This document shows positions 42,792 to 52,406 of a stretch of 64,000 nucleotides of DNA, one piece after another. The DNA is taken from the NCBI RefSeq assembly GCF_012272835.1, contig NZ_JAAWWK010000006.1:310001-374000 (forward strand), in the 5' to 3' direction. Both the position numbers and the translations under genes were made by a program. A model generated the notes under the pieces. The model did not search any database. It was not told the origin of the DNA and worked only from the letters and a program-made list of their open reading frames with translations. Source of the DNA: Spongiibacter thalassae. GTDB lineage: Bacteria; Pseudomonadota; Gammaproteobacteria; Pseudomonadales; Spongiibacteraceae. The stretch's first letter is position 1; each line of letters starts with the position of its first letter.

Positions 42792-44177
42792 TTACATCAG
42801 CAAGCGTTGATACAGACCGGCAACAAGTACCACCAGCAACGCTGGCGGCGCAATATACCTTAACATGGTCTGCCAAAGCCAAAAAAACGCCTTTTCCAGC
42901 CAGTGATCGCGCACACCGTGCACCGGCCCCGGCACTCGCCAGGCGGCAAACAGGGTAAAGCACAGGGCGCAAAGGGGTAGCAGCACGCTGCCAACAATAA
43001 TGTCAGACCACTCCAGCAGTGTTCGCGAATAAAATTGAAGTGGAGAATCGGCATTCAATGACACCATCGCCAGATCTCCCATCAACCACGCGACCATGCC
43101 GGTCAATACCGCAGACAGCCCGCGCGGCACCGCCCAGCGCTCTACCAGGTAGGCCACCGTCGGCTCCAACAGGGCAACAACACTGGTGATAACCAGAATA
43201 CCCACCATGATAAAGAAAGCTGTACCGGCGATATCGCCAAACACCAGATTACCGAAGGTATAGGGCAGACTGATAAACATCAGGGCTAGCCCTCGCCCCG
43301 CTTGAATATGCTGGTCATTGACCAGGGCGACAATCACCAACCCTCCCAGCAGCATCACCGTGGTATCCAGCAGCGCAAGGAAAGCGAGCTGGCGCGACAC
43401 CGACCGACCTGAGGGGAAGTACGCCCCGTAGGCCATCAGTGCACCGGTGCCGATAGCCAGGGTATAGAATGCGTGCTTCATGGCCGACAGAAGGGCCCAC
43501 CAGGAAAATTCCGCCGGACGATAGCTGAACATCCCTGTCAGGGCAGCGTTGTAGTCGCCCAGTTCAGAGCTGTAGTAAAGCAAGCCCAACATGGCGAGAA
43601 AGAGTACCGGCAGCACAATACGCAGCACCAGCGCCATACCCTTCACCACACTGATGGCCGACAGCACGACCACCGCGCCCAGAAACAATCGATGCCAATA
43701 TTGGCTGGATGCAGGGTTATCCAACAGCGCCTGAAACTCGTTGGCCGCCATATCGAGGCTCGCCGCCTCCAGCACTCCCGTTGCCATAATGGGCACATAG
43801 GCCAGCAGCCACGCGGCCACTACTCCGAGATTTGCGGCCAATAGCAGGCCCGCCACCGCCGCGACCTGGGTTACCAGCGACCAGTGACGACTTGCTCCGG
43901 CAAAATGGGCCAGCTGGTCCACAGCGTGAACCGGATTGGCCCGTGCACGCACCGCCACTCGCACCTCTGCCACCGCAACCGGCAACACCACGAACAGCAG
44001 GCACAGCAAATAGGCGAGCAAATAGGCCGCGCCGCCATTGGCTGAAATCGCCTGAGGCACCGCCCAGAAATCTCCCAGACTGACAACCAACCCCGTCGCG
44101 GCGGCGAGGAAGGTCCAGCGACTGGACCATATCCCCTGAACTTTACGTTTCTTTATTGCCATAAATCGACAGTGCAT
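42792..44177 (-). CDS. Sodium-dependent NSS-family transporter
   Basis: A 461-residue inner-membrane protein with 11-12 membrane segments of the neurotransmitter:sodium symporter family. [26 protein letters not shown] is the TM1 motif, where the usual GLGNxWRFP reads [28 protein letters not shown] is the TM6 motif. The substrate is probably an amino acid but cannot be read from sequence. The variant TM1 motif hints at altered sodium or substrate binding. An alternative start is the ATG at 44162. Confidence 0.88.
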   Translation of the reverse strand: MHCRFMAIKKRKVQGIWSSRWTFLAAATGLVVSLGDFWAVPQAISANGGAAYLLAYLLCLLFVVLPVAVAEVRVAVRARANPVHAVDQLAHFAGASRHWSLVTQVAAVAGLLLAANLGVVAAWLLAYVPIMATGVLEAASLDMAANEFQALLDNPASSQYWHRLFLGAVVVLSAISVVKGMALVLRIVLPVLFLAMLGLLYYSSELGDYNAALTGMFSYRPAEFSWWALLSAMKHAFYTLAIGTGALMAYGAYFPSGRSVSRQLAFLALLDTTVMLLGGLVIVALVNDQHIQAGRGLALMFISLPYTFGNLVFGDIAGTAFFIMVGILVITSVVALLEPTVAYLVERWAVPRGLSAVLTGMVAWLMGDLAMVSLNADSPLQFYSRTLLEWSDIIVGSVLLPLCALCFTLFAAWRVPGPVHGVRDHWLEKAFFWLWQTMLRYIAPPALLVVLVAGLYQRLLM

Positions 44178-44235
44178 CCCCCTTAAGCAGCGGTCTTTTT
44201 ACCTGAGCAGCATAGGTTTTGCCAGCAAGTCACTC

Positions 44236-44241
44236 TATAAT
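44236..44241 (+). promoter_or_regulatory. -10 box of smpB
   Basis: A consensus TATAAT six bases upstream of the smpB ATG. The expected start point falls on or next to the ATG, and no Shine-Dalgarno is visible, which points to a leaderless message. The -35 region is weak. Confidence 0.5.
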
Positions 44242-44247
44242 CGCCCC

Positions 44248-44727
44248 ATGAGTAAAAAGAATGCCAAAAACAGCAGCTCCACTATTGCCCAAAACAAGCG
44301 GGCGCGCCACGACTACCACCTGACTGAAAAGTTTGAGGCGGGCTTGGCCCTGCAAGGTTGGGAGGTCAAAAGTCTGCGCGAGAGCAAAGTGCAGATTACC
44401 GACACCTATGTTTTCCTGAAGGATGGCGAAGCCTTCCTGATCGGCGGTCACATCACGCCCCTACCCACCGCCTCGACCCATTTTGTCACCGACCCGACCC
44501 GCACTCGGAAACTGCTGTTGCACAAGCGGCAGCTCGACACCCTTACCGAAGCGGTGCAGCAAAAGGGCTACACCTGCGTGTGTACGGCCCTGTACTGGAA
44601 AAAGCACCTGATAAAAGCTGAAATAGCACTGGCCAAGGGCAAGAAAGAACACGACAAGCGGGAAACCGAGAAGAACCGCGACTGGGATAGGCAAAAGCAG
44701 CGTATTCTTCGTCAACACAATACCTGA
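44248..44727 (+). CDS. smpB: SsrA-binding protein SmpB
   Basis: Carries tmRNA to stalled ribosomes. 159 residues with [25 protein letters not shown], the tmRNA-contact segments [14 protein letters not shown] and [14 protein letters not shown], and the basic tail [21 protein letters not shown]. The start is fixed by family alignment even though no ribosome site precedes it. Its partner ssrA lies 5 kb downstream. Confidence 0.97.
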   Translation: MSKKNAKNSSSTIAQNKRARHDYHLTEKFEAGLALQGWEVKSLRESKVQITDTYVFLKDGEAFLIGGHITPLPTASTHFVTDPTRTRKLLLHKRQLDTLTEAVQQKGYTCVCTALYWKKHLIKAEIALAKGKKEHDKRETEKNRDWDRQKQRILRQHNT

Positions 44728-44746
44728 CCATGCCGATATCACGCCG

Positions 44747-45244
44747 ATGAAAACCCTCTATTTGCTGCGCCATGCCAAATCCAGCTGGGACGACGACCAG
44801 GCTCGGGACGTTGACCGCCCACTGAACCGCCGCGGCAAACGCGACTGCGGCTTGGTCGCCAGAGAGTTACAGCGCAGCAAACGCGCCGTGCAGCATGTGT
44901 ATTGCAGCACAGCCAAGCGCACCCGTGCGACGCTCAAACATATTGCCAGTGAGTGCGACTGCTTTGACGGTGCCGACATTCACTACGATGACCGGCTGTA
45001 CACCTTCGACATGCAAGAACTGCTGAACTGGCTGAAGGACCTGGATAACAGCCTCGCCCATGTCATGATTATCGGCCACAGCCCCGCCCTCGGTGAACTC
45101 TGCAATTACCTGTATGAGGGACAGATCGACCACTTCGGCACCTGTACCTTTGCGGAACTGGAAATCAAGGTCGAGTTCTGGGATCAGCTACGTACCGACA
45201 GCGCCAAACTCGTCGACATTATTCGCCCCAAACAGCTACGCTAA
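44747..45244 (+). CDS. SixA-like histidine phosphatase
   Basis: A 165-residue phosphoglycerate-mutase-fold protein with the RHG-type motif LLRHAKSSWDD, the second Arg in STAKRTRAT, and IIGHSPALGELC with the second His. The size fits the SixA group of phosphohistidine phosphatases; the target is unknown. 20 bp after smpB, so probably cotranscribed. Confidence 0.88.
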   Translation: MKTLYLLRHAKSSWDDDQARDVDRPLNRRGKRDCGLVARELQRSKRAVQHVYCSTAKRTRATLKHIASECDCFDGADIHYDDRLYTFDMQELLNWLKDLDNSLAHVMIIGHSPALGELCNYLYEGQIDHFGTCTFAELEIKVEFWDQLRTDSAKLVDIIRPKQLR

Positions 45245-45268
45245 TTGGCACAAGGAAGCCCCACCGGC

Positions 45269-45895
45269 ATGAGCAGCGATAACGACGTCCTTAAGAACAT
45301 CCGCATCGTCCACGACATTTTTATCCTGAAAAAACAGCACAAACTGATACGGCGAATGCAGCGCGCCCTCGCCGAACCGGAAATCCACGGATATCAGGTG
45401 TGGGGCTCTTCATTCCTGATTATGGATTACCTGCTGCAACACCCGCCGAAGTCCCGAAGCAAGATCACCGAAATTGGTTGCGGCTGGGGTATTTTAAGCA
45501 TTTTTTGTGCACAGCAGTTCGGAGCGCGCATGACCGCACTGGACGCCGACGAACACGTTTTTCCCTATCTTGACGCCCACGCCCTGCTCAACGATGTCGA
45601 GATCACCACTCGGGTCGCGAAGTATCAGGAGTTGACGACAAAGGATCTCAAGGGACACAAAATGGTACTGGGCGGCGACATTTGCTTCTGGCCGAAACTG
45701 GTCGCACCCTTGTTCACTGCGATTGAAACCGCACTGGAAGCCGGTGTTGAAAAAATTATTATCGCCGACCCCGGCCGGCCCACCTTCCACAAACTGGCTC
45801 GCAAGTGCCAGAAGCACTTCAACGCGGAACTGCTTGACTGGAAGGTCAGCACCCCAAAAACCATCAGCGGCGAGCTGCTGGTTGTGCAACGCTAA
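45269..45895 (+). CDS. Class I SAM-dependent methyltransferase
   Basis: A 208-residue protein with the SAM-binding motif ITEIGCGWGILSIFCAQQFG, acidic residue ALDAD after beta-2, and VLGGDICFWPKL in the motif IV position. It resembles lysine/nicotinamide-type METTL proteins, but the substrate is unknown. I start it at MSSDNDVLKN (45269); a TTG frame opens at 45245. The 3' end overlaps that of ppk1 by 4 bp. Confidence 0.85.
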   Translation: MSSDNDVLKNIRIVHDIFILKKQHKLIRRMQRALAEPEIHGYQVWGSSFLIMDYLLQHPPKSRSKITEIGCGWGILSIFCAQQFGARMTALDADEHVFPYLDAHALLNDVEITTRVAKYQELTTKDLKGHKMVLGGDICFWPKLVAPLFTAIETALEAGVEKIIIADPGRPTFHKLARKCQKHFNAELLDWKVSTPKTISGELLVVQR

Positions 45896-48027
45896 GCCTT
45901 TTTCTTGTGGCGTTTTTTCCCTGACTTGAGTTCAACGTTGGGCCTGTAGTCCAGCTTGGCGAGGCGCGGCATCTTTCCTGTGCTCAGGTACTTGTGAATA
46001 AGTATCTGGGAGCGGATTTTCACTTTGCTCTTTTTGCGGGGCCGAAAACTATTGGTGTGGCTGGCGTCGATAATCCTCGCCTTCACATTGTCGGCCCACT
46101 GAATATCCAGAATATCCTGCAAGGTCTCCTGCAGTTTCGGGTCGTAAATCGGGCAGGTCACCTCAACCCTGAAGTCGATATTGCGGGTCATCAGATCCGC
46201 CGACGAAATAAAGTACTCCGGCTTACCCCCGTTACGGAACACATAGACCCGCGGGTGCTCGAGAAAGCCATCTACAATACTGATCGCCTCAATATTTTCA
46301 CTCAGCCCCTTCACCCCTGGCACCAGCGAGCACATACCGCGCACAATAAGGCGCACCGGCACACCGCTCTGACTGGCCTCATACAACTTATCGACGAGCT
46401 CGCGATCCACCAAATTATTGCACTTGAGGGTGATACCGCACTCCTCCCCCGCTCTGGCATTGGCAATTTCCCGCTCTACCCGGCCAATAATTCTCTCGCG
46501 ACTGTTCAGCGGCGACACCGCCAAGTGATTGAAATCATGGCGCTTGTAGGTAAAGGCGATAAAATCAAAGACCTTGGCCACCTCGTCACCGATGCGCTGG
46601 TCATAGGTGAGCAGACTGAAATCGGTGTACACCGAGGCGGTTTTCTCGTTGAAATTACCGGTGCCGACATGGCTGTAGTATCGCTGCACACTGCCTTCCT
46701 GTCGGCTGATGGAAATCAGTTTGCTGTGCACCTTCAGCCCCGGCACGCCGAGGATGACATTCACCCCACCGTCGGTGAGGCGCTGCGACAGGGCGATGTT
46801 AGCCTCCTCGTCGAAGCGTGCCTGCAGCTCCACCACCACCGTGACTTCTTTATGGTTGGCCACCGCGTTCAACAGAGCATCTACTACATGGGAGTTCGAG
46901 GCCACTCGATACAGACTGATGCGAATGCTTTTCACCGCGGGATCGATTGCCGCGGTTTTCAGCAGATCCGTCAGGTAATCGAAATTGTGGTAGGGGTAGA
47001 ACAACAGAATATCCTGCTCGCGCATACAACTGAGAATATTTTCGGCGCGATCGATAACCGGAATCGGAATTTTCGGCAGCGGCTTCATATCCAGGTAGGC
47101 GGGCCCAAGATTGGGGAAGCGCATGAAGTCCTTGGAGTTGTGGTAGCGGCCTCCGGGAATCATCGAGTCGAGCCGGCCCAGCCCCAGGCGCTTGACCAAA
47201 TACTCCAGCAGGTCATTGGGCATCTGCGCGTCATACACGAAACGCACCGGGTCTCCCTTGCGGCGCCGCTTAAGACTTTGCATCATTTTTTCAACGAAGG
47301 TCTGGGTGACCTCCTCGCCCAATTCCAGCTCGGCGTCGCGGGTGAGCTTGATGGTGTAGGCCTCGGCGCTATCCAGCGGAAAAATCCCGCGAAACACCAA
47401 GGGCAGGCACACCCGGATAATATTCTCCAGGGCGATAAGCACCTTGCCCTGCTTGCCCTTGCGGCCGGGAATGCGCACAAAACGGTCGATGCGGTTGGTG
47501 GGAATCTCCAGCAGAGCAAACCGCACCTGTTCCTGGTAACTGAGCTTGATCGCCAGATAAATCGAAGCGTCGTTCAACTCGGGAATCGGGTTGCTGTCGT
47601 CGAGGATAATCGGCACCAGCTCCTGCTGGATGTGGCTGTGAAAATAACGCCGCGCATAGTCCAGCTGGGATTCATCCAGCTGCTTTTCGTTAATCACATA
47701 GATTTTTCGCCGCCCCAGCTCCTTGAGATTGGCCCGGTACACCGCATCAAAGCGCTGCTGTAACTTCAGCACCTTGGCGCGAATCTGCTCGAGAAGTAAC
47801 TTGTACTCCTCCTGTTTCGAGGGCGCCGAAAACGCCGCCAGCCGTCGCACATCGGCAACACGAACCCGGAAAAACTCGTCCAGATTGTTGGAGAATATCC
47901 CCAGATAGCGGATGCGCTGAATAATGGGCACGTTCGGGTCCTCCGCCTCCTGAAGTACCCGCTCGTTGAAGGACAGCCAGCTCAACTCCTTGGCTATCCA
48001 CGTCTGTTCAACGACCTCTTCGCCCAT
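45892..48027 (-). CDS. ppk1: Polyphosphate kinase 1
   Basis: Builds polyphosphate from ATP at the membrane. 711 residues with the PPK N-terminal helical domain (ELSWLSFNERVLQEA), the middle domain, and two PLD-like catalytic domains. These include the phosphorylated-His motif GLKVHSKLISISR and YYSHVGTGNFNEKTA with the second conserved His. The tail is strongly basic (KKRHKKKA). Divergent from ppx, so synthesis and breakdown genes share one upstream region. Confidence 0.97.
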   Translation of the reverse strand: MGEEVVEQTWIAKELSWLSFNERVLQEAEDPNVPIIQRIRYLGIFSNNLDEFFRVRVADVRRLAAFSAPSKQEEYKLLLEQIRAKVLKLQQRFDAVYRANLKELGRRKIYVINEKQLDESQLDYARRYFHSHIQQELVPIILDDSNPIPELNDASIYLAIKLSYQEQVRFALLEIPTNRIDRFVRIPGRKGKQGKVLIALENIIRVCLPLVFRGIFPLDSAEAYTIKLTRDAELELGEEVTQTFVEKMMQSLKRRRKGDPVRFVYDAQMPNDLLEYLVKRLGLGRLDSMIPGGRYHNSKDFMRFPNLGPAYLDMKPLPKIPIPVIDRAENILSCMREQDILLFYPYHNFDYLTDLLKTAAIDPAVKSIRISLYRVASNSHVVDALLNAVANHKEVTVVVELQARFDEEANIALSQRLTDGGVNVILGVPGLKVHSKLISISRQEGSVQRYYSHVGTGNFNEKTASVYTDFSLLTYDQRIGDEVAKVFDFIAFTYKRHDFNHLAVSPLNSRERIIGRVEREIANARAGEECGITLKCNNLVDRELVDKLYEASQSGVPVRLIVRGMCSLVPGVKGLSENIEAISIVDGFLEHPRVYVFRNGGKPEYFISSADLMTRNIDFRVEVTCPIYDPKLQETLQDILDIQWADNVKARIIDASHTNSFRPRKKSKVKIRSQILIHKYLSTGKMPRLAKLDYRPNVELKSGKKRHKKKA

Positions 48028-48085
48028 CCTCTCATTCCTTCGTTAGCTGCGACCGCAAGACTGCGGAGAATCGTATACATATAGT

Positions 48086-48103
48086 ATGTCACTTTCGTGA
48101 CAT
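48086..48103. repeat. Palindrome in the ppk1-ppx divergent promoter region
   Basis: ATGTCAC-TTTC-GTGACAT, a perfect 7-bp-arm inverted repeat midway between the two divergent genes. It does not match the Pho box (direct repeats). It looks like the operator of a dimeric regulator acting on both genes. Confidence 0.5.
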
Positions 48104-48178
48104 CAATAAGCCCGCCAGCAGGTGTCGCTTTTGCCATATTCAGCAATTACACTCCAAGCAACGGAGGATTTTTACCCT

Positions 48179-49672
48179 ATGGCACAAAACAGCGAGTCCT
48201 ACGCCGCGCTCGATCTCGGCTCCAACAGCTTCCATCTGCTGATCGCCAGTTTTCAAGACGACAAACTACGTATTATCGACCGACATAAAGACATGGTGCG
48301 CCTCGCCGCCGGTCTCAACGACGACGGCTACCTGAGCGAGGCCGCCCAACAGCGCGGTCTCGACAGCCTGGCCAAAATCGCCAACCGCCTTCGCGGCGTG
48401 CCTCGCGAACAAATTCGAATAGTGGGCACAAACACCCTGCGCGCCGCCAGAAACGCCCGGGAATTTATGGCCAAGGCCGAGGCCCTGCTCGGCGCTCCCA
48501 TCAACATTATTTCCGGCACAGAAGAAGCGCGCCTGGTCTACCTCGGTGTCGCCAACGACCTGGCCATCGACGATAAAAAGCGCCTGGTGATCGACATTGG
48601 CGGCGGCTCCACCGAACTGGTCGCGGGCCTGCACAGCCCACGGCTGCTGGAAAGCCTCGGCATGGGCTGCGTGAGCTTCAGTATGCGCTACTTTCCCGAC
48701 GGTAGCCTCAGCGAAAAAGCCTTCAAGCGTGCGGTAAACGCCGCCCGGCAGCTGGTCGCCCCCCATGTTGAGCAATTCAAAGGGCACTGGCAGGAGGTTG
48801 TCGGCTCCTCAGGCACCAATCGCAGCATCAGCAAAATTCTGGGGGAGCTCAATCTCTGTGATAGCGGCCACATCACCCGCGACGGCATGGAAGCCCTGAA
48901 ACAGGCCCTGCTCAGCGCCGACAACATCAAAGCCGCCAATATCAAGGGCCTCAGCGACGACCGCCGCGACGTGTTTGCCGGGGGCTTTGCCGTGCTCTAC
49001 GCACTGTTTCTCGAAATGGAGTTCACCGAACTACACACCTCTACCTACGCTACCCGCGAAGGCATTGTCTACGACCTTGCCGGGCGGCTTCACCACCGCG
49101 ACAAGCGCGAAGAAACCATCCGCCAACTCAGCGAACAGTACCGCATCGACACCGCCCAGGGCGAACGCGTCGCCGCGCTGTGTGTAAACTGGCTTCCCAG
49201 TATTGCCGACAGCATCAACAGCAGCTACCAGGAAGCGGAAAAACTCCTGCGCTGGGCGGCGCAACTCCATGAACTCGGCCTGGCCATCGCCCACGGCGGC
49301 TTTCACAAACACGGCGCCTACATCCTCAGCAACGCCGACATGCCCGGGTTTTCCCGCCAGGAACAGGCCCGCCTCAGCGCCCTGGTACTCAACCACCGCC
49401 GCAAACCCAAGCCCGGCGAAAGCACCGGCGCCCACCCTGACTGGCTGCTGATCTGCCTGCTACGCCTCGCCTGCATCTTTTACCGACGACGACAAAACAT
49501 CAAACTCGACAAACATATCAAACTGACCAGTCCCAACCCCCAGCTACTGGAGCTGCACATTCCCGACAGCTGGCTCGACAACAACCCCCTCAGCGCCGCT
49601 GACCTGCAAGACGAAGCCGACATACTCAAGAAAACCCTGGATATCGAACTTCGCATCACCGCCACCGTCTAA
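48179..49672 (+). CDS. ppx: Exopolyphosphatase
   Basis: Hydrolyses terminal phosphates of polyphosphate; the family also includes pppGpp phosphatases. 497 residues with the ASKHA phosphate loop YAALDLGSNSFHLLIASF, VIDIGGGSTELV, and the HD-like C-terminal domain (WAAQLHELGLAIAHGGFHKHGAYI). The start at 48179 follows GGAGGA; the open frame to 48122 has no site. Confidence 0.97.
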   Translation: MAQNSESYAALDLGSNSFHLLIASFQDDKLRIIDRHKDMVRLAAGLNDDGYLSEAAQQRGLDSLAKIANRLRGVPREQIRIVGTNTLRAARNAREFMAKAEALLGAPINIISGTEEARLVYLGVANDLAIDDKKRLVIDIGGGSTELVAGLHSPRLLESLGMGCVSFSMRYFPDGSLSEKAFKRAVNAARQLVAPHVEQFKGHWQEVVGSSGTNRSISKILGELNLCDSGHITRDGMEALKQALLSADNIKAANIKGLSDDRRDVFAGGFAVLYALFLEMEFTELHTSTYATREGIVYDLAGRLHHRDKREETIRQLSEQYRIDTAQGERVAALCVNWLPSIADSINSSYQEAEKLLRWAAQLHELGLAIAHGGFHKHGAYILSNADMPGFSRQEQARLSALVLNHRRKPKPGESTGAHPDWLLICLLRLACIFYRRRQNIKLDKHIKLTSPNPQLLELHIPDSWLDNNPLSAADLQDEADILKKTLDIELRITATV

Positions 49673-49720
49673 GCTTTCACCAAAGCGTCATCATTACTAG
49701 TTAGCCACACCGCAAAGTGG

Positions 49721-49726
49721 TAGGAT
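49721..49726 (+). promoter_or_regulatory. -10 box of ssrA
   Basis: TAGGAT about 18 bp before the mature tmRNA 5' end. The -35 position (TAGTTA, 17-bp spacing) is poor. The only promoter-like hexamer in the short ppx-ssrA gap. Confidence 0.4.
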
Positions 49727-49743
49727 GACGCCTTAGAGAACTT

Positions 49744-50102
49744 GGGGCCGTTTTGGATTCGACGCCGGTTACAAGACTCTGTGGTGCATGCCGTGAGGAC
49801 AGCGAATCACGTTAATCCAAAGCTGTATTTGATATAGTTGCCAACGACGACAACTACGCTCTAGCGGCCTAAACCCCGTTAGCGGTTGCTACCGGATGCT
49901 TGTAAACGGGACGCAACCGTCAGATAGAACAAGCTAGCGGTGACGTTTGTCTGAGACCGATCCGCGAAACCTTTAATCAGAATCGCCAATTACGTCCTGC
50001 CCGTCGGGCTGTATGCGGCTAAATCAATTGACGGATTCTAAGCATGTAGAGCCCTGAGTGGCGGACTGGCGGACGGGGGTTCAATTCCCCCCGGCTCCAC
50101 CA
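49744..50102 (+). ncRNA. ssrA: Transfer-messenger RNA
   Basis: One-piece tmRNA of 359 nt. The 5' end GGGGCCGTTTTGGATTCGACG pairs with the 3' end CCGGCTCCACCA to form the tRNA-like half, with the T-loop GGTTCAATTCC. The resume codon GCC at 49840 opens the tag ANDDNYALAA followed by TAA at 49870-49872. The tag matches Pseudomonas-type tmRNA. The last 25 bases are the attachment site of an integrated element, so the gene stays functional but its native terminator has been moved about 6.5 kb away. Confidence 0.97.
50078..50102 (+). repeat. Left attachment site (ssrA 3' end)
   Basis: The 25-bp ssrA end, GGTTCAATTCCCCCCGGCTC plus CACCA, is repeated exactly at 56598-56622. It covers the T-loop and acceptor end, a usual target of tyrosine integrases. 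Confidence 0.93.
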
Positions 50103-50107
50103 AACAC

Positions 50108-50124
50108 GGGTCTCACCGAGACCC
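50108..50124. repeat. Hairpin at the left end of element 1
   Basis: GGGTCTC-ACC-GAGACCC, six bases after the tmRNA CCA. There is no T-run, so it is not a normal terminator. The next 90 bases repeat ACCCAC and its complement GTGGGT several times and may be integrase arm sites or a replication origin. Confidence 0.5.
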
Positions 50125-50194
50125 ACTCTTACCCAGAAATACCCACGCAAAACAGACACTTACCGGAAACCCACAAGGTTCCCGGTTCGTCTCT

Positions 50195-51790
50195 GTGGGT
50201 GCTCGTGGGCGTGGAAAATGCCACCAATTTGACACAACTACGGCACAAGGGCCGTTTGCCCTTACCCACACGTCGGTCACCCGTATTCGTCAATTGCTCG
50301 AAGAGAGCGACTACCAAGGCGCCCTAAGCCGACTCCACTACGGCGTAAATACCGCCTACCTCCACGATTTTGACCTTTCACTATCTGATAGCGGCGTTCG
50401 GCATTTCGCCGAAGACCTTGCCACCAAAACACGGGTCATCCGCGCCCGGCTAGCACTGCGCCCTTGGCTAACACCCATCGTATTAAGCCAGCTCGCCGCA
50501 CGCTATCAGATCGAAATTCCCAGTGACGAGCGCCACTACAAGATAGAACACAACAAAATGGGCACCGCAGCATGGTGGATCACCCGTCTGCGCCACCTGC
50601 AGCGCACCCATCTGGACACCGTTCACCGCGACCTCAATTTGGTAAGTAAGCGCCGAGCTATCTACACCAGCAATACTGCCGTCATGCTATTTGCTGACGC
50701 CCAACAGCGCGCTGAACACTATCTGGACAACACCGAATTAGAGAACGGCGCTGGCAAGCGCCTCTCACTTCGGGAAATCGCGGAACACAGCCTTAGCAAT
50801 CCCGCCGTACGGAATGCCGAGTTCATGGTACGCATAAAGGGCTTTGAGCAAGTAAGCCAGCTCTACAGCCATGTTGCCCAGTTCTTTACCCTGACCTGCC
50901 CATCGCGATTCCACCCCACCCTACACACTGGGGAGCCGAACCAAAACTTTGACGGCAGCACGGTTCGCGATGCACAGCGCTGGCTCCAAGAGTGCTGGGA
51001 GCTGATCCGGGCCAAACTCCACCGCTGCGGCATTCGCCCCTACGGCTTCCGCATTGTCGAACCGCACCACGACGGCACCCCTCACTGGCACCTACTGCTG
51101 TTTACCCCTGCGGATGACGCCAAACAACTAGATCAACATATTCGCCGCTACATGCTCAGAGAAGGCGGCAAAGGTGCAGACAAACACCGAGTTAAAACGG
51201 AAGTCATCGACCCTAGGAAAGGCTCTGCGGTGGGCTATATCGCAAAATACGTGTCAAAAAATATCGACGGCAAGCACTTGGACACCGATCTAGAGGGCAA
51301 ACCCGCCAGCGAGGCATCAAAGCGAATCACCGCTTGGGCGCGTACTTGGAAGATTCGGCAGTTCCAACAAATCGGTGGGCCTAGTGTGCAGGTGTGGCGT
51401 GAACTCCGCCGAATTAGACCGGGCAATCCAGGTGCTTCAGCGGTCGAGCAAGCGCGTTGCGCTGCCGACGCTGGCGACTGGGCAGCATTCGTCATTGCTA
51501 TGGGCGGCGTCAATTTACCTCGCCGCGAGCGGCCGATTTCACCCTACCGCGAACACCGCGAAATTATCGACTTTTCCACCGGCGAGGTACTGCCGGACGA
51601 CACCGCGTGGCACGGCGGCAAGAAAGCTCCCCGGACATTGGGCTTGCAAACACCAAAGCAGGTGATCGTTACACGGACCGAGCAGTGGACCGCGATCAAA
51701 ACTGGCGGCTCGCGACGCAAGGTGGCCCCGCAGGGGCCGCCTGAGGAGGGAGCATTCAGGCGCGCAGCGCCGTCACTTGGACCTGTGTAA
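50195..51790 (+). CDS. HUH rolling-circle replication initiator (phage GPA family)
   Basis: A 531-residue endonuclease. Motif I is FFTLTCPSRFHP (residues 230-241), the HUH motif is HWH (297-299) in DGTPHWHLLLF, and the double tyrosine is Y348/Y352 in YIAKYVSKNID. This is the layout of the bacteriophage replication gene A (P2 gpA) family. It would nick one strand to start replication of the excised circle. The exact start is unclear: the GTG at 50195 lacks a clear ribosome site and the first 20 residues look non-conserved. First gene of element 1. Confidence 0.88.
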   Translation: MGARGRGKCHQFDTTTAQGPFALTHTSVTRIRQLLEESDYQGALSRLHYGVNTAYLHDFDLSLSDSGVRHFAEDLATKTRVIRARLALRPWLTPIVLSQLAARYQIEIPSDERHYKIEHNKMGTAAWWITRLRHLQRTHLDTVHRDLNLVSKRRAIYTSNTAVMLFADAQQRAEHYLDNTELENGAGKRLSLREIAEHSLSNPAVRNAEFMVRIKGFEQVSQLYSHVAQFFTLTCPSRFHPTLHTGEPNQNFDGSTVRDAQRWLQECWELIRAKLHRCGIRPYGFRIVEPHHDGTPHWHLLLFTPADDAKQLDQHIRRYMLREGGKGADKHRVKTEVIDPRKGSAVGYIAKYVSKNIDGKHLDTDLEGKPASEASKRITAWARTWKIRQFQQIGGPSVQVWRELRRIRPGNPGASAVEQARCAADAGDWAAFVIAMGGVNLPRRERPISPYREHREIIDFSTGEVLPDDTAWHGGKKAPRTLGLQTPKQVIVTRTEQWTAIKTGGSRRKVAPQGPPEEGAFRRAAPSLGPV

Positions 51791-51849
51791 ATAACTGTAC
51801 GAACGTCAAACCCACAACCCGAAAACAACGAAGAATAGGAAACCAACCC

Positions 51850-52104
51850 ATGATCGACCTGATCGGATTTGAGGATGGCTACACCCTTGAAGAGGCCACC
51901 GCGCTAATCAATTTACATGTACTGCGCAAGAAACAGCTCGTCCCGACTGAAAACGCCAACCTGCAAGACCTCGGCTATATCTGCGGCGTTATTCATATCA
52001 ACGACGAAATCGAGATCATTGCCAAATTCCCCGACGTGCTAATTCAACTGCCGAAACACAAAGTTGAAGAGCTACTACACATCCTGCCAGACGATGATAT
52101 CTGA
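51850..52104 (+). CDS. Hypothetical protein, 84 aa
   Basis: A small acidic protein (MIDLIGFEDGYTLEEATAL...) with no known motif. AGGAA lies ahead of the ATG. Its stop overlaps the next gene by 11 bases (ATGATATCTGA), so the two are probably translated together. Likely an accessory replication or regulation gene of element 1; function unknown. Confidence 0.65.
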   Translation: MIDLIGFEDGYTLEEATALINLHVLRKKQLVPTENANLQDLGYICGVIHINDEIEIIAKFPDVLIQLPKHKVEELLHILPDDDI

Positions 52105-52396
52105 ACATGAGCTATACACCGTCTACGACCTGTTCTTTCTGAACAATGGAAAGTTCGGTTTCTACATGATCAATGCCCTGCCCCGAAGCTATGTCCAGGT
52201 CATGGACTACGGGCGTAGCTCGTCATGGGGCTGGGTCAGTTGTCCACCACTACCGCCAACAGACATAAAGGCTCGCTTTCGCGGATTGGCCTTTCTGGTA
52301 GACCGCTATGCCTTTGGCACTCACGAGTTGATCGCCAAAGGCCTGCTGGTCTACGACACCACCCGAGGCTGGGCACGCTACCAGCCTGATTTTTAA
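52094..52396 (+). CDS. Hypothetical protein, 100 aa
   Basis: Starts at ATG 52094 within the end of the previous gene. A compact alpha/beta protein (ELYTVYDLFFLNNGKFGFYM...) with several Trp and Tyr residues and no signal or membrane segment. Not recognised. Convergent with the RHH regulator gene. Confidence 0.6.
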   Translation: MISEHELYTVYDLFFLNNGKFGFYMINALPRSYVQVMDYGRSSSWGWVSCPPLPPTDIKARFRGLAFLVDRYAFGTHELIAKGLLVYDTTRGWARYQPDF

Positions 52397-52406
52397 CAAT
52401 TGAGAC

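Noticed and set aside
45994-47763. 589-codon plus-strand open frame opposite ppk1
   Set aside because: Shadow of ppk1, with no start signal or motif.
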